Positions 1-7,253 of a stretch of 64,000 bases of DNA are shown here, in pieces. A model generated the notes under the pieces. That model made no database searches. It was not told where the DNA came from and worked only from the letters and a program-made list of their open reading frames with translations. The stretch covers positions 154,187-218,186 of the forward strand of contig NZ_LXEO01000047.1 in assembly GCF_001654865.1 (NCBI RefSeq), written 5' to 3'. Each line of letters begins with the position of its first letter. Positions within the stretch are counted from its first letter, which is position 1. This stretch comes from Buttiauxella noackiae ATCC 51607. GTDB taxonomy: Bacteria > Pseudomonadota > Gammaproteobacteria > Enterobacterales > Enterobacteriaceae. The translations under genes and the position numbers were made by a program.

Positions 1-79
1 AGGAGCAGTACGCGAAGTCTGCGATCTCCTTTTACTGGCCCAAGGAAAGCTTGATGAGGCCAAAGGGCTATCTATATGA
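1..79 (+). CDS. kdsC: KdsC, KDO-8-phosphate phosphatase (C-terminal end only)
   Basis: Only the last 25 codons are inside the window, ending GKLDEAKGLSI and a TGA at 77-79. This tail matches the C-terminus of KdsC, the HAD-family phosphatase that releases KDO from KDO-8-phosphate for lipopolysaccharide synthesis. The TGA overlaps the lptC start (ATGA), as expected for the conserved kdsC-lptC-lptA-lptB order. The catalytic part is off the left edge. Confidence 0.85.
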   Translation, partial: GAVREVCDLLLLAQGKLDEAKGLSI

Positions 80-651
80 GTAAGACCAGACGTTGGGTTA
101 TCATCCTGCTTTCATTGCTGGCACTGGTATTGATTGGTGTAAATCTGGTCGATAAAGACACTGTTGCGCCACAAACAGTAAACAGTAACGAGCCGACCTA
201 TAAAAGTGAACATTCTACGACTCTCGCCTACAGTCCTGAAGGGGCTTTGAATTACCGCCTGGTCGCAGAACATGTTGAATATTTTTCCGATACCGCTATT
301 TCGTGGTTCACCAATCCGGTGATGACACAGTATGACGAAAACAAAGTAGCAACCTGGTCATTACGGGCAGATCGCGCCAAACTGACTAACGATCGGATGC
401 TGTATTTGTACGGGAATGTGGTACTGACAGCTCTGACACCAGATTCACAGCTACGCAAAATTACCACGGACAATGCGCAGGTTAATTTAGTCACTCAGGA
501 TGTTGCGTCTGATGACCAGGTAACCTTGTACGGAACCAGCTTTAACTCTACCGGCCTCAAAATGCGTGGAAACTTACGCAGTAAAAATGCCGAGCTGATT
601 GAAAAGGTTAGAACATCCTATGAAATCCAGAATAAACAAACTCAGCCGTAA
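76..651 (+). CDS. lptC: LptC, LPS export bitopic membrane protein
   Basis: 191 codons, the usual length of LptC. One N-terminal transmembrane helix (about residues 7-25, WVIILLSLLALVLIG) anchors a periplasmic beta-jellyroll domain. LptC joins the inner-membrane LptB2FG extractor to the periplasmic LptA bridge and passes LPS to it. The start overlaps the kdsC stop. The end overlaps the first codons of lptA (620-651), so the two are translationally coupled. The whole length follows the family. Confidence 0.95.
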   Translation: MSKTRRWVIILLSLLALVLIGVNLVDKDTVAPQTVNSNEPTYKSEHSTTLAYSPEGALNYRLVAEHVEYFSDTAISWFTNPVMTQYDENKVATWSLRADRAKLTNDRMLYLYGNVVLTALTPDSQLRKITTDNAQVNLVTQDVASDDQVTLYGTSFNSTGLKMRGNLRSKNAELIEKVRTSYEIQNKQTQP

Positions 652-1177
652 TTTAGTACTGACCAGTACGCTTTTAGCCGCCAGTTTTTCGGCATTTGCG
701 CTGACCGGTGATACCGATCAGCCGATTCATATTGAATCTGACCAACAGTCGCTGGATATGCAAGGCAACGTCGTCACCTTCACCGGCAATGTGATCGTGA
801 CACAAGGCAGTATCAAAATTAACGCCGATAAAGTGGTTGTGACCCGCCCTGGCGGTGAGCAAGGTAAAGAAGTGATTGATGGTTATGGTAATCCTGCCAC
901 TTTCTATCAGATGCAAGATAGCGGTAAACCCGTTAGCGGCCACTCAGCGACCATGCACTATGAGTTGCAAAACGACTTTGTCGTTCTGACCGGTAACGCT
1001 TATCTCGAGCAGGTCGACAGTAATATCAAAGGCGACAAAATTACCTACCTCGTTAAAGAGCAGAAAATGCAGGCCTTTAGCGAAAAAGGTAAACGAGTCA
1101 CCACGGTTCTGGTCCCTTCTCAATTGCAGAAAAAAGACGGCAAGGCTCCGGTGCCAGCCCCGAAAAAGAGTAACTAA
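620..1177 (+). CDS. lptA: LptA, periplasmic LPS-transport bridge protein
   Basis: The ATG at 620 is chosen over an in-frame ATG at 599 because it gives a standard signal peptide (residues 1-27, ending SAFA, cleaved before LTGDTDQP) and the family length of about 185 residues. The mature part carries the OstA-type repeats QQSLDMQGNVVTFTGNV and NAYLEQVDSNIKGDKITY. LptA oligomerises into the periplasmic bridge between LptC and LptD. It overlaps lptC by 32 bp and is followed 6 bp later by lptB, its ATPase partner. Confidence 0.95.
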   Translation: MKSRINKLSRNLVLTSTLLAASFSAFALTGDTDQPIHIESDQQSLDMQGNVVTFTGNVIVTQGSIKINADKVVVTRPGGEQGKEVIDGYGNPATFYQMQDSGKPVSGHSATMHYELQNDFVVLTGNAYLEQVDSNIKGDKITYLVKEQKMQAFSEKGKRVTTVLVPSQLQKKDGKAPVPAPKKSN

Positions 1178-1183
1178 TTCGTT

Positions 1184-1909
1184 ATGGCTACTTTAATTGC
1201 AAAACACCTCGCCAAAGCCTACAAAGGCCGCCGCGTTGTTGAAGACGTCAGCCTGACCGTTAAATCAGGTGAAATTGTTGGTTTGCTTGGCCCTAACGGT
1301 GCAGGCAAAACCACGACTTTTTACATGGTTGTTGGCATTGTTCCGCGTGATGCAGGCAACATCATTATTGATGACGAAGACATCAGTCTGCTGCCGCTTC
1401 ATGCGCGTGCCCGTCGTGGCATCGGCTATTTACCGCAAGAAGCGTCAATTTTCCGTCGCTTAAGTGTGTTCGATAACTTGATGGCAGTCCTGCAAATTCG
1501 TGATGATCTCAGCGCTGAGCAGCGTGAAGACCGCGCGAATGAGTTGATGGAAGAGTTTCACATTGAGCATTTGCGCAACAACCTCGGGCAGTCGCTGTCG
1601 GGTGGTGAACGCCGTCGTGTCGAAATTGCCCGAGCTCTGGCCGCAAACCCGAAATTTATTCTGTTGGACGAACCTTTTGCGGGTGTTGACCCAATCTCCG
1701 TCATCGACATCAAGCGAATCATCGAACATTTGCGCGACAGCGGGCTTGGTGTGCTGATTACTGACCATAACGTACGCGAAACGTTGGCCGTGTGTGAACG
1801 AGCCTATATCGTAAGCCAGGGCCAGTTAATTGCCCATGGCACGCCTGCGGAAATCCTGGAAGATGAGCATGTTAAGCGCGTCTATCTGGGCGAAGAGTTC
1901 AGACTCTGA
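1184..1909 (+). CDS. lptB: LptB, ATPase of the LPS export ABC transporter
   Basis: 241 residues, standard length. Walker A is GPNGAGKTT (about residues 36-44), the ABC signature is LSGGERRR, Walker B is [12 protein letters not shown], and the switch histidine lies in ITDHNVRET. LptB powers extraction of LPS from the inner membrane with LptFG, which are encoded elsewhere in these genomes. It is the last gene of the lpt cluster, 104 bp before rpoN, and this order is conserved in enterobacteria. Confidence 0.96.
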   Translation: MATLIAKHLAKAYKGRRVVEDVSLTVKSGEIVGLLGPNGAGKTTTFYMVVGIVPRDAGNIIIDDEDISLLPLHARARRGIGYLPQEASIFRRLSVFDNLMAVLQIRDDLSAEQREDRANELMEEFHIEHLRNNLGQSLSGGERRRVEIARALAANPKFILLDEPFAGVDPISVIDIKRIIEHLRDSGLGVLITDHNVRETLAVCERAYIVSQGQLIAHGTPAEILEDEHVKRVYLGEEFRL

Positions 1910-1945
1910 TAGGGTAGGAAGTATAATTATTAATACTCAGGGTAA

Positions 1946-1989
1946 TTCGAGTTGCCCACGTTCCTGCAACTCGAAGTATGCTGGGTATA
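1946..1989. repeat. Probable ERIC remnant (hairpin) upstream of rpoN
   Basis: A perfect 10-bp inverted repeat, TTCGAGTTGC (1946-1955) and GCAACTCGAA (1966-1975), has a 10-nt loop and is followed by GTATGCTGGGTATA. The right arm plus GGGTATA resembles the right end of ERIC elements. The left arm ATTCGAGTTGC matches the left ends of the two full ERIC copies in this window. It looks like an ERIC with its centre deleted and its extreme left end degraded. The in-frame ATG at 1978 lies inside it. Confidence 0.5.
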
Positions 1990-2013
1990 TACCTGAGGAA
2001 GCTCGCTCTGAAT

Positions 2014-3447
2014 ATGAAGCAAGGTTTGCAATTACGGCTTAGCCAACAACTTGCTATGACTCCACAGTTACAGCAGGCAATTCGTCTGTTGCAGCTGTCA
2101 ACGTTAGAGCTTCAGCAAGAACTCCAGCAAGCACTGGAAAGTAACCCACTGCTTGAGCAAACCGATCTGCATGAAGAAATTGAAACTCAGGAAGTTCGTG
2201 AAAACGAAGCGTTAGATACTCGTGAAGCTCTCGAACAAAAAGAGATGCCTGACGAATTGCCGTTAGATACCAGTTGGGATGAAATCTACACCGCAGGTAC
2301 ACCATCAGGAACCGGCACAGATTACATTGACGACGAGTTACCGGTTTATCAGGGGGAAACTACCCAGTCGCTTCAGGATTATCTGATGTGGCAGGTCGAT
2401 CTTACTCCGTTTTCTGATACCGACACCGCCATTGCGACATCAATCGTTGATGCTGTTGATGAGATGGGCTATCTGACAGTTTCGCTTGATGAAATTCTCG
2501 AAAGCATGGGTGATGACGAAATCACCATCGATGAAATAGAAGCGGTACTTAAACGCGTTCAACGATTCGACCCCGTTGGGGTTGCTGCACGCGATCTACG
2601 CGATTGCTTGCTGATCCAGCTTTCGCAATTTTCCCGTGAAACACCGTGGCTGACCGAGGCACGACTGATTGTCAGCGATCATCTGGATCTGCTCGCCAAT
2701 CATGATTTCCGTAGCCTGATGCGCGTCACTCGCTTAAAAGAAGAGGTGCTGAAAGAGGCTATGTGCCTGATTCAGTCTCTTGATCCACGCCCAGGTCAAT
2801 CGATTCAAACCAGTGAACCCGAATATGTCATTCCCGATATTCTGGTCAAAAAGATTCAGGGGCGCTGGACGGTTGAACTAAATGCCGACAGCATTCCACG
2901 CCTTAAAATAAATCAGCAGTACGCTGCGATGGGCACCAATGCCCGTAACGACAGCGACTCGCAATTTATTCGCAGTAACCTGCAAGAAGCGAAGTGGTTG
3001 ATTAAAAGTCTTGAGAGTCGCAACGATACGCTGCTGCGTGTCAGTCGCTGTATCGTTGAGCAGCAACAAGGTTTTTTTGAACACGGCGAAGAGCATATGA
3101 AACCGATGGTTCTTGCTGATATCGCCCAGGTAGTCGAAATGCATGAATCGACTATTTCCCGAGTGACCACGCAAAAATATTTGCACAGTCCACGCGGCAT
3201 TTTTGAATTGAAGTATTTCTTCTCAAGCCATGTGAATACCGAAGGCGGAGGTGAAGCCTCGTCAACGGCGATTCGGGCACTAGTGAAGAAATTAATTGCG
3301 GCAGAAAACCCTGCGAAACCTCTAAGTGATAGCAAGTTAACGACTATGCTATCCGATCAGGGGATCATGGTGGCACGCCGCACTGTTGCGAAGTACCGAG
3401 AGTCTTTATCCATACCACCGTCAAATCAGCGTAAACAGCTGGTATGA
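2014..3447 (+). CDS. rpoN: RpoN, RNA polymerase sigma-54 factor
   Basis: 477 residues from the ATG at 2014 ([18 protein letters not shown]), the conserved N-terminus of region I. A longer frame opens at 1978 inside the ERIC-like hairpin, but its extra 12 residues are not family sequence. Region I is the Gln/Leu-rich activator-response segment (about 1-50), followed by an acidic region, the core-binding domain, a helix-turn-helix and the RpoN box [10 protein letters not shown] near the end, which reads the -24 element. It directs nitrogen and other promoters with AAA+ activators such as NtrC. The Shine-Dalgarno sequence before 2014 is weak. Confidence 0.95.
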   Translation: MKQGLQLRLSQQLAMTPQLQQAIRLLQLSTLELQQELQQALESNPLLEQTDLHEEIETQEVRENEALDTREALEQKEMPDELPLDTSWDEIYTAGTPSGTGTDYIDDELPVYQGETTQSLQDYLMWQVDLTPFSDTDTAIATSIVDAVDEMGYLTVSLDEILESMGDDEITIDEIEAVLKRVQRFDPVGVAARDLRDCLLIQLSQFSRETPWLTEARLIVSDHLDLLANHDFRSLMRVTRLKEEVLKEAMCLIQSLDPRPGQSIQTSEPEYVIPDILVKKIQGRWTVELNADSIPRLKINQQYAAMGTNARNDSDSQFIRSNLQEAKWLIKSLESRNDTLLRVSRCIVEQQQGFFEHGEEHMKPMVLADIAQVVEMHESTISRVTTQKYLHSPRGIFELKYFFSSHVNTEGGGEASSTAIRALVKKLIAAENPAKPLSDSKLTTMLSDQGIMVARRTVAKYRESLSIPPSNQRKQLV

Positions 3448-3469
3448 CTTAACCGATAAGGAAGACACT

Positions 3470-3757
3470 ATGCAGCTCAACATTACAGGACATAACGTCG
3501 AAATCACTGACGCACTGCGCGATTTTGTGAGTACGAAGTTTGCCAAACTGGAGCAGTACTTCGAAAGAATTAACCAAGTCTACATTGTGTTAAAAGTGGA
3601 AAAAGTCACGCATATTGCCGATGCGACGCTTCATGTGAATGGTGGTGAAATCCATGCAAGCTCTGATGGCCAGGATATGTATGCGGCAATTGATGGCTTA
3701 ATTGATAAACTGGCGCGCCAGTTAACCAAACATAAAGATAAACTAAAACAACACTGA
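3470..3757 (+). CDS. hpf: Hpf, ribosome hibernation promoting factor (short form)
   Basis: 95 residues beginning MQLNITGHNVEITDALRDFV; the start at 3470 follows GGAAG and matches the family length. Short HPF binds the 30S decoding centre in stationary phase and promotes formation of inactive 100S ribosome dimers together with RMF. The fold is a single beta-alpha-beta-beta-beta-alpha domain with the conserved VTHIADATLHVNGGEIHA segment. It sits 22 bp after rpoN, as in other enterobacteria. An ERIC element follows it, before ptsN. Confidence 0.93.
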   Translation: MQLNITGHNVEITDALRDFVSTKFAKLEQYFERINQVYIVLKVEKVTHIADATLHVNGGEIHASSDGQDMYAAIDGLIDKLARQLTKHKDKLKQH

Positions 3758-3780
3758 TAATCCGGGCAACTGTTTTGGCA

Positions 3781-3907
3781 TATACCCGTTAGCATTCGAG
3801 TTGCAGGTAGGCGGCAAGGGAGCTAATCCCCAGGGGCTTACTTTAGTAAGTGACTGGCGTTAGTGAGTGAAGCCAACACCCCTGCTGGTTGAAGGATGAT
3901 GGGTATA
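3781..3907. repeat. ERIC (IRU) element, full length, between hpf and ptsN
   Basis: Exactly 127 bp, beginning TATACCCG and ending GATGGGTATA, with the diagnostic core CCCCAGGGGCTTAC and AAGTGACTGG (ERIC consensus CCCAGGAGCTTAC...GTAAGTGACTGGGG). Terminal TATACCC/GGGTATA are inverted repeats. It lies inside the rpoN-hpf-ptsN-rapZ-npr unit, so the transcript would carry the long ERIC hairpin. Confidence 0.92.
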
Positions 3908-3960
3908 GACGGCTCGTTACTTAACGGGCCGTTAGCATAACAGGAGGCTTAGGTGAACTT

Positions 3961-4452
3961 ATGATGAACAACGATTCTGCTCTACAACTAAGTAATGTCC
4001 TGAACAAGGAATGTACTCGTACCAACGTACATTGCCAAAGTAAAAAACGTGCACTGGAAATCATCAGTGAGCTGGCCGCAAAGCAACTCGGCCTGCCGCC
4101 ACAAGTGGTTTTTGAAGCCGTGCTAACGCGCGAACGTATGGGGAGTACAGGTATCGGTAACGGTATCGCGATTCCTCATGGGAAACTGGAAGAAGATACC
4201 ACTCGCGCGGTTGGGGTGTTTATTAAACTGGAAACCCCTATTGCATTCGATGCGATTGATAACCAGCCAGTGGACTTGATGTTTGCGCTCCTTGTACCGG
4301 CCGATCAAACAAAAACGCATTTGCACACTTTATCTCTGGTAGCAAAGCGTCTGGCAGACAAAACAATTTGTCGACGCCTGCGTTCTGCGCAAAGCGATGA
4401 AGAGCTTTATCAGATCATTACCGACACAGAAAATGGTAGTGAAAGTGAATAA
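3961..4452 (+). CDS. ptsN: PtsN, EIIA-Ntr of the nitrogen phosphotransferase system
   Basis: 163 residues, equal to the family. The phosphoacceptor His73 lies in GNGIAIPHGKLEED. EIIA-Ntr receives phosphate from NPr (gene downstream) and in its unphosphorylated form interacts with potassium-transport and sensor proteins. The start could be either of two adjacent ATGs at 3961 and 3964; the first gives the usual length. A good AGGAGG lies at 3942-3947, a rather long 13 nt before the start. The ERIC element ends 53 bp upstream. Confidence 0.94.
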   Translation: MMNNDSALQLSNVLNKECTRTNVHCQSKKRALEIISELAAKQLGLPPQVVFEAVLTRERMGSTGIGNGIAIPHGKLEEDTTRAVGVFIKLETPIAFDAIDNQPVDLMFALLVPADQTKTHLHTLSLVAKRLADKTICRRLRSAQSDEELYQIITDTENGSESE

Positions 4453-4506
4453 TCTGGCTGTGGATATGTTGACGCCACAGCAAGAGAAGTTGGGGGGAGT
4501 GAAAAA

Positions 4507-5361
4507 ATGGTGCTGATGATCGTCAGCGGCCGCTCTGGTTCAGGGAAGTCTGTAGCCTTGCGTGCACTAGAAGATATGGGATTCTACTGCGTAGATAATT
4601 TACCAGTGGTGTTGTTACCTGATCTTGCCAAAACTCTCGCAGAGCGAAAAATTTCTGCGGCAGTGAGCATCGACGTGCGTAACATGCCGGAAAACCCGGA
4701 AATTTTTGAACAGGCGATGAGTAATCTGCCTGACTCATTCTCGCCACAATTGTTATTCCTCGATGCCGATCGTAACACGCTGATCCGTCGATACAGCGAC
4801 ACGCGTCGATTGCATCCACTTTCTAGCAAAAACCTTTCGCTAGAAAGTGCTATTGATGAAGAAAGTGACCTGCTTGAGCCACTGAAATCCAGAGCTGATC
4901 TGATTATCGACACCTCTGAAATGTCAGTGCATGAACTTGCGGAAATGTTGCGTACTCGCCTGCTCGGCAAGCGTGAGCGCGAATTGACTATGGTGTTCGA
5001 GTCCTTCGGCTTTAAACACGGTATTCCAATCGATGCTGACTACGTGTTCGACGTGCGCTTCCTGCCAAATCCGCACTGGGATCCTAAGCTCCGTCCTATG
5101 ACCGGTCTCGACAGACCCGTCGCTGCGTTCCTTGACCGTCACACCGAAGTGCACAACTTTATCTACCAGACGCGCAGCTATCTTGAGCAATGGTTACCAA
5201 TGCTGGAAACCAACAACCGCAGCTATTTGACTGTGGCAATTGGTTGTACAGGCGGTAAACACCGTTCAGTTTATATTGCTGAACAGCTGGCAGACTATTT
5301 CCGTTCGCGCGGCAAAAATGTGCAATCCCGTCACCGTACGTTGGAAAAACGCAAAACATGA
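4507..5361 (+). CDS. rapZ: RapZ, RNase adaptor protein for sRNA GlmZ
   Basis: 284 residues. The N-terminal P-loop is GRSGSGKS (residues 8-15). The C-terminal domain holds the conserved [11 protein letters not shown] stretch and ends in a basic tail ([11 protein letters not shown]) used for RNA binding. RapZ presents GlmZ to RNase E and senses glucosamine-6-phosphate, thereby controlling glmS. The gene has a strong GGGGGAG ribosome site. Its stop overlaps the npr start (ATGA), which indicates coupling with the nitrogen PTS. Confidence 0.95.
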   Translation: MVLMIVSGRSGSGKSVALRALEDMGFYCVDNLPVVLLPDLAKTLAERKISAAVSIDVRNMPENPEIFEQAMSNLPDSFSPQLLFLDADRNTLIRRYSDTRRLHPLSSKNLSLESAIDEESDLLEPLKSRADLIIDTSEMSVHELAEMLRTRLLGKRERELTMVFESFGFKHGIPIDADYVFDVRFLPNPHWDPKLRPMTGLDRPVAAFLDRHTEVHNFIYQTRSYLEQWLPMLETNNRSYLTVAIGCTGGKHRSVYIAEQLADYFRSRGKNVQSRHRTLEKRKT

Positions 5362-5630
5362 CCGTAAAACAGACCGTTGAGATCACTAACAAACTGGGCA
5401 TGCATGCGCGCCCAGCAATGAAGCTGTTCGAGCTGGTACAAAGCTTTGATGCCGAGGTGATGCTGCGTAACGAGGCAGGCACGGAGGCGGAAGCCAACAG
5501 CGTGATTGCATTGCTGATGCTGGATTCCGCTAAAGGTGGACACATCGAAATTGAAGTTACTGGGCCTGAAGAAGAGCAAGCCTTGAATGCGGTTATCGCC
5601 CTTTTTAATTCGGGTTTTGACGAAGACTAA
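5358..5630 (+). CDS. npr: NPr, phosphocarrier of the nitrogen PTS
   Basis: 90 residues, an HPr paralogue also called PtsO. The active His16 is in [14 protein letters not shown] and the regulatory-serine region is [17 protein letters not shown]. It carries phosphate from EI-Ntr (PtsP) to PtsN. The ATG overlaps the rapZ stop. The stop at 5628-5630 lies one base from the stop of the convergent mtgA. In E. coli yrbL lies between npr and mtgA; here it is absent. Confidence 0.94.
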   Translation: MTVKQTVEITNKLGMHARPAMKLFELVQSFDAEVMLRNEAGTEAEANSVIALLMLDSAKGGHIEIEVTGPEEEQALNAVIALFNSGFDED

Positions 5631-5631
5631 T

Positions 5632-6360
5632 TCACTTCAGCTCATTTTGCGCCATGAATGACTCACCGCCCAGCTGGCGCATTTGGCGCAGTATCCATTG
5701 CTGCCGTTGGCGTACATAGCCAGAAGGTGCATTCGCTTTAAAGCGAATCGGATTGGGCAATACAGCAGCCAGCAACGCCGCTTCTGATGCCGTCAGACGG
5801 CTTGCCGGTTTGTGAAAATAGCGCTGTGAAGCAGTTTCCACGCCAAAAATCCCTTCGCCAAATTCCGCGACATTTAGATAAACCGTGAGAATGCGGCGTT
5901 TAGTCCAGACGACTTCCATCCCCAACGTTAACCCAGCCTCAAGACCTTTGCGGACATAGCTACGTCCATCCCACAAAAACAAATTCTTGGCAGTTTGCTG
6001 AGAAAGTGTCGATGCGCCGCGAACGCGATTTTCATTACGTTCATTATGGGCAATGGCCTTTTCGATAGCCGTAACGTCAAATCCCCAGTGGTCCGGGAAT
6101 TTCTGGTCTTCTGCAGCAATAACTGCAAGCCCCATCAGCGGTGAAATCTCATCCATACTCACCCAATCCGAGTGAGCAACGTAACCAAAATCACCACTAA
6201 ACCAGGCACTGAGTTGCCTCTCTGCCATGACGGCTGAAAACGGCACGGGTAAAAAACTAAACAGAAGAATCCCTGCCAACCAGATTCCGGCTAAAGCAAA
6301 TACTCCGCGCAACAGCCAGCGCTTCAAGGTACCCAAGAGCGCAACTCGCCCTTTCTTCAT
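5632..6360 (-). CDS. mtgA: MtgA, monofunctional peptidoglycan glycosyltransferase
   Basis: 242 residues with one N-terminal transmembrane helix (about residues 15-35) and a GT51 domain. The glycosyltransferase motifs [14 protein letters not shown] (catalytic Glu) and [20 protein letters not shown] are intact, and no transpeptidase domain follows. The enzyme polymerises lipid II into glycan strands on the outer face of the inner membrane. Its ATG overlaps the elbB stop (ATGA), so elbB and mtgA are one unit. Confidence 0.95.
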   Translation of the reverse strand: MKKGRVALLGTLKRWLLRGVFALAGIWLAGILLFSFLPVPFSAVMAERQLSAWFSGDFGYVAHSDWVSMDEISPLMGLAVIAAEDQKFPDHWGFDVTAIEKAIAHNERNENRVRGASTLSQQTAKNLFLWDGRSYVRKGLEAGLTLGMEVVWTKRRILTVYLNVAEFGEGIFGVETASQRYFHKPASRLTASEAALLAAVLPNPIRFKANAPSGYVRQRQQWILRQMRQLGGESFMAQNELK

Positions 6361-7010
6361 GCAGTCATATCCACAACGCGAGCGACCAGTTTTTCGATGC
6401 CCAATGCGGCTTCATCAATACGTGTCGCCAACATATAAGCTGGCGTGGTCACCACTTTTTGCTCTTCATCAACCACGATATCATCGACCGGGCAAGGGAC
6501 ATGCTCTGCCCCCATCTCTTCAACTATTTCTGCGGTGTCGATATCCGTACCAATGGTCAAACGCACTGGTACATCAAGAATCTTTGGCAACATCACAGGA
6601 GCAATACAGATAAAACCAAGAGGCTTACCCTGCGCATGGCAATCCCTGGCAAGGCGGCGTAAATCGCCGTCAATCTGACACTCACTGCCTTTACTGGCAA
6701 AATCACACAAATTCTTTGCCGCACCAAAGCCACCAGGCACAATCAGCGCATCCAGTTCGTTAGCATCGGCCTGTGCCAGGGGAGTAATGGCTCCACGCGT
6801 AATTCGAGCTGCTTCGACCAGTACATTACGATGCTCAATAGACTTATTATTAGTCAGGTGATTAATAACATCTGCTTGAGGTTTATCAGGTGCAAAACAA
6901 ACGGCTTCAGCACCAGCGCGAGCAATTGCCAACAGCGTAATAACAGCCTCTTGAATCTCGCTGCCGTCGTAAACCCCACTGCCACTAAGCACTACACCAA
7001 TCTTCTTCAT
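6357..7010 (-). CDS. elbB: ElbB, DJ-1/PfpI-family glyoxalase-like protein
   Basis: 217 residues from [19 protein letters not shown]; a 30-residue upstream extension of the frame is not family sequence, so the ATG at 7010 is used. DJ-1/PfpI fold; the nucleophilic cysteine lies in [10 protein letters not shown] and the conserved acidic/glycine motif is [11 protein letters not shown]. ElbB has reported glyoxalase activity and an older link to isoprenoid synthesis. It is transcribed divergently from the ArcZ RNA gene, with about 120 bp between them. Confidence 0.92.
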   Translation of the reverse strand: MKKIGVVLSGSGVYDGSEIQEAVITLLAIARAGAEAVCFAPDKPQADVINHLTNNKSIEHRNVLVEAARITRGAITPLAQADANELDALIVPGGFGAAKNLCDFASKGSECQIDGDLRRLARDCHAQGKPLGFICIAPVMLPKILDVPVRLTIGTDIDTAEIVEEMGAEHVPCPVDDIVVDEEQKVVTTPAYMLATRIDEAALGIEKLVARVVDMTA

Positions 7011-7116
7011 TCGGCCATTCCTATTGATCATGCGATAATTATCATCAGTGATTATGATTTGATCGCTATGCTTCACACATTTTACTGATTCACGTAACAA
7101 ATCATTTAAGATTTGC

Positions 7117-7122
7117 TATCTT
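7117..7122 (+). promoter_or_regulatory. Probable -10 element of arcZ
   Basis: TATCTT preceded by TGC, placed about 7 nt upstream of the start expected from the length of ArcZ in E. coli (about 121 nt). No good -35 hexamer is visible. ArcZ is repressed by phosphorylated ArcA in E. coli, but I could not assign an ArcA site with confidence. Confidence 0.4.
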
Positions 7123-7129
7123 AATGCCT

Positions 7130-7253
7130 GAGCAGCATACGAGATTATCGGCTGCGCCGACTGGATAAAAACTTATAACTTACGGCGCAACCGGGCTTTT
7201 CCCTGGTGTTGGCGCAGAATTCGCGCACCCCGGTTTATCCGGGGTCATTTTTT
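7130..7253 (+). ncRNA. arcZ: ArcZ, Hfq-dependent small RNA
   Basis: The 3' half is nearly identical to E. coli ArcZ: ACGGCGCAACCGGGC, then CCCTGGTGTTGGCGCAG and TTCGCGCACCCCGG, ending in a rho-independent hairpin with a U-run. The position between elbB and arcB, antisense-oriented to both, is the conserved one. ArcZ base-pairs through the GTGTTGGCGCAG region with mRNAs such as rpoS (activation) and flhDC (repression), and feeds back on arcB. The 5' end is estimated; the 5' half (7130-7180) is much less conserved. The RNA's last bases overlap the arcB stop codon on the other strand. Confidence 0.88.
7228..7253 (+). terminator. Rho-independent terminator of arcZ
   Basis: CCCCGG (7228-7233), loop TTTAT, CCGGGG (7239-7244), then TCATTTTTT. 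The U-run is only on the + strand, so this ends ArcZ and not arcB. Confidence 0.88.

Noticed and set aside
7022..7044. Fur-box-like sequence (GATAATTATCATC) upstream of elbB
   Set aside because: Only about 12 of 19 consensus positions match and elbB has no iron link that I know of.
7228..7253. Hairpin read as the arcB terminator
   Set aside because: The U-run is on the + strand only, and the preceding sequence is ArcZ.
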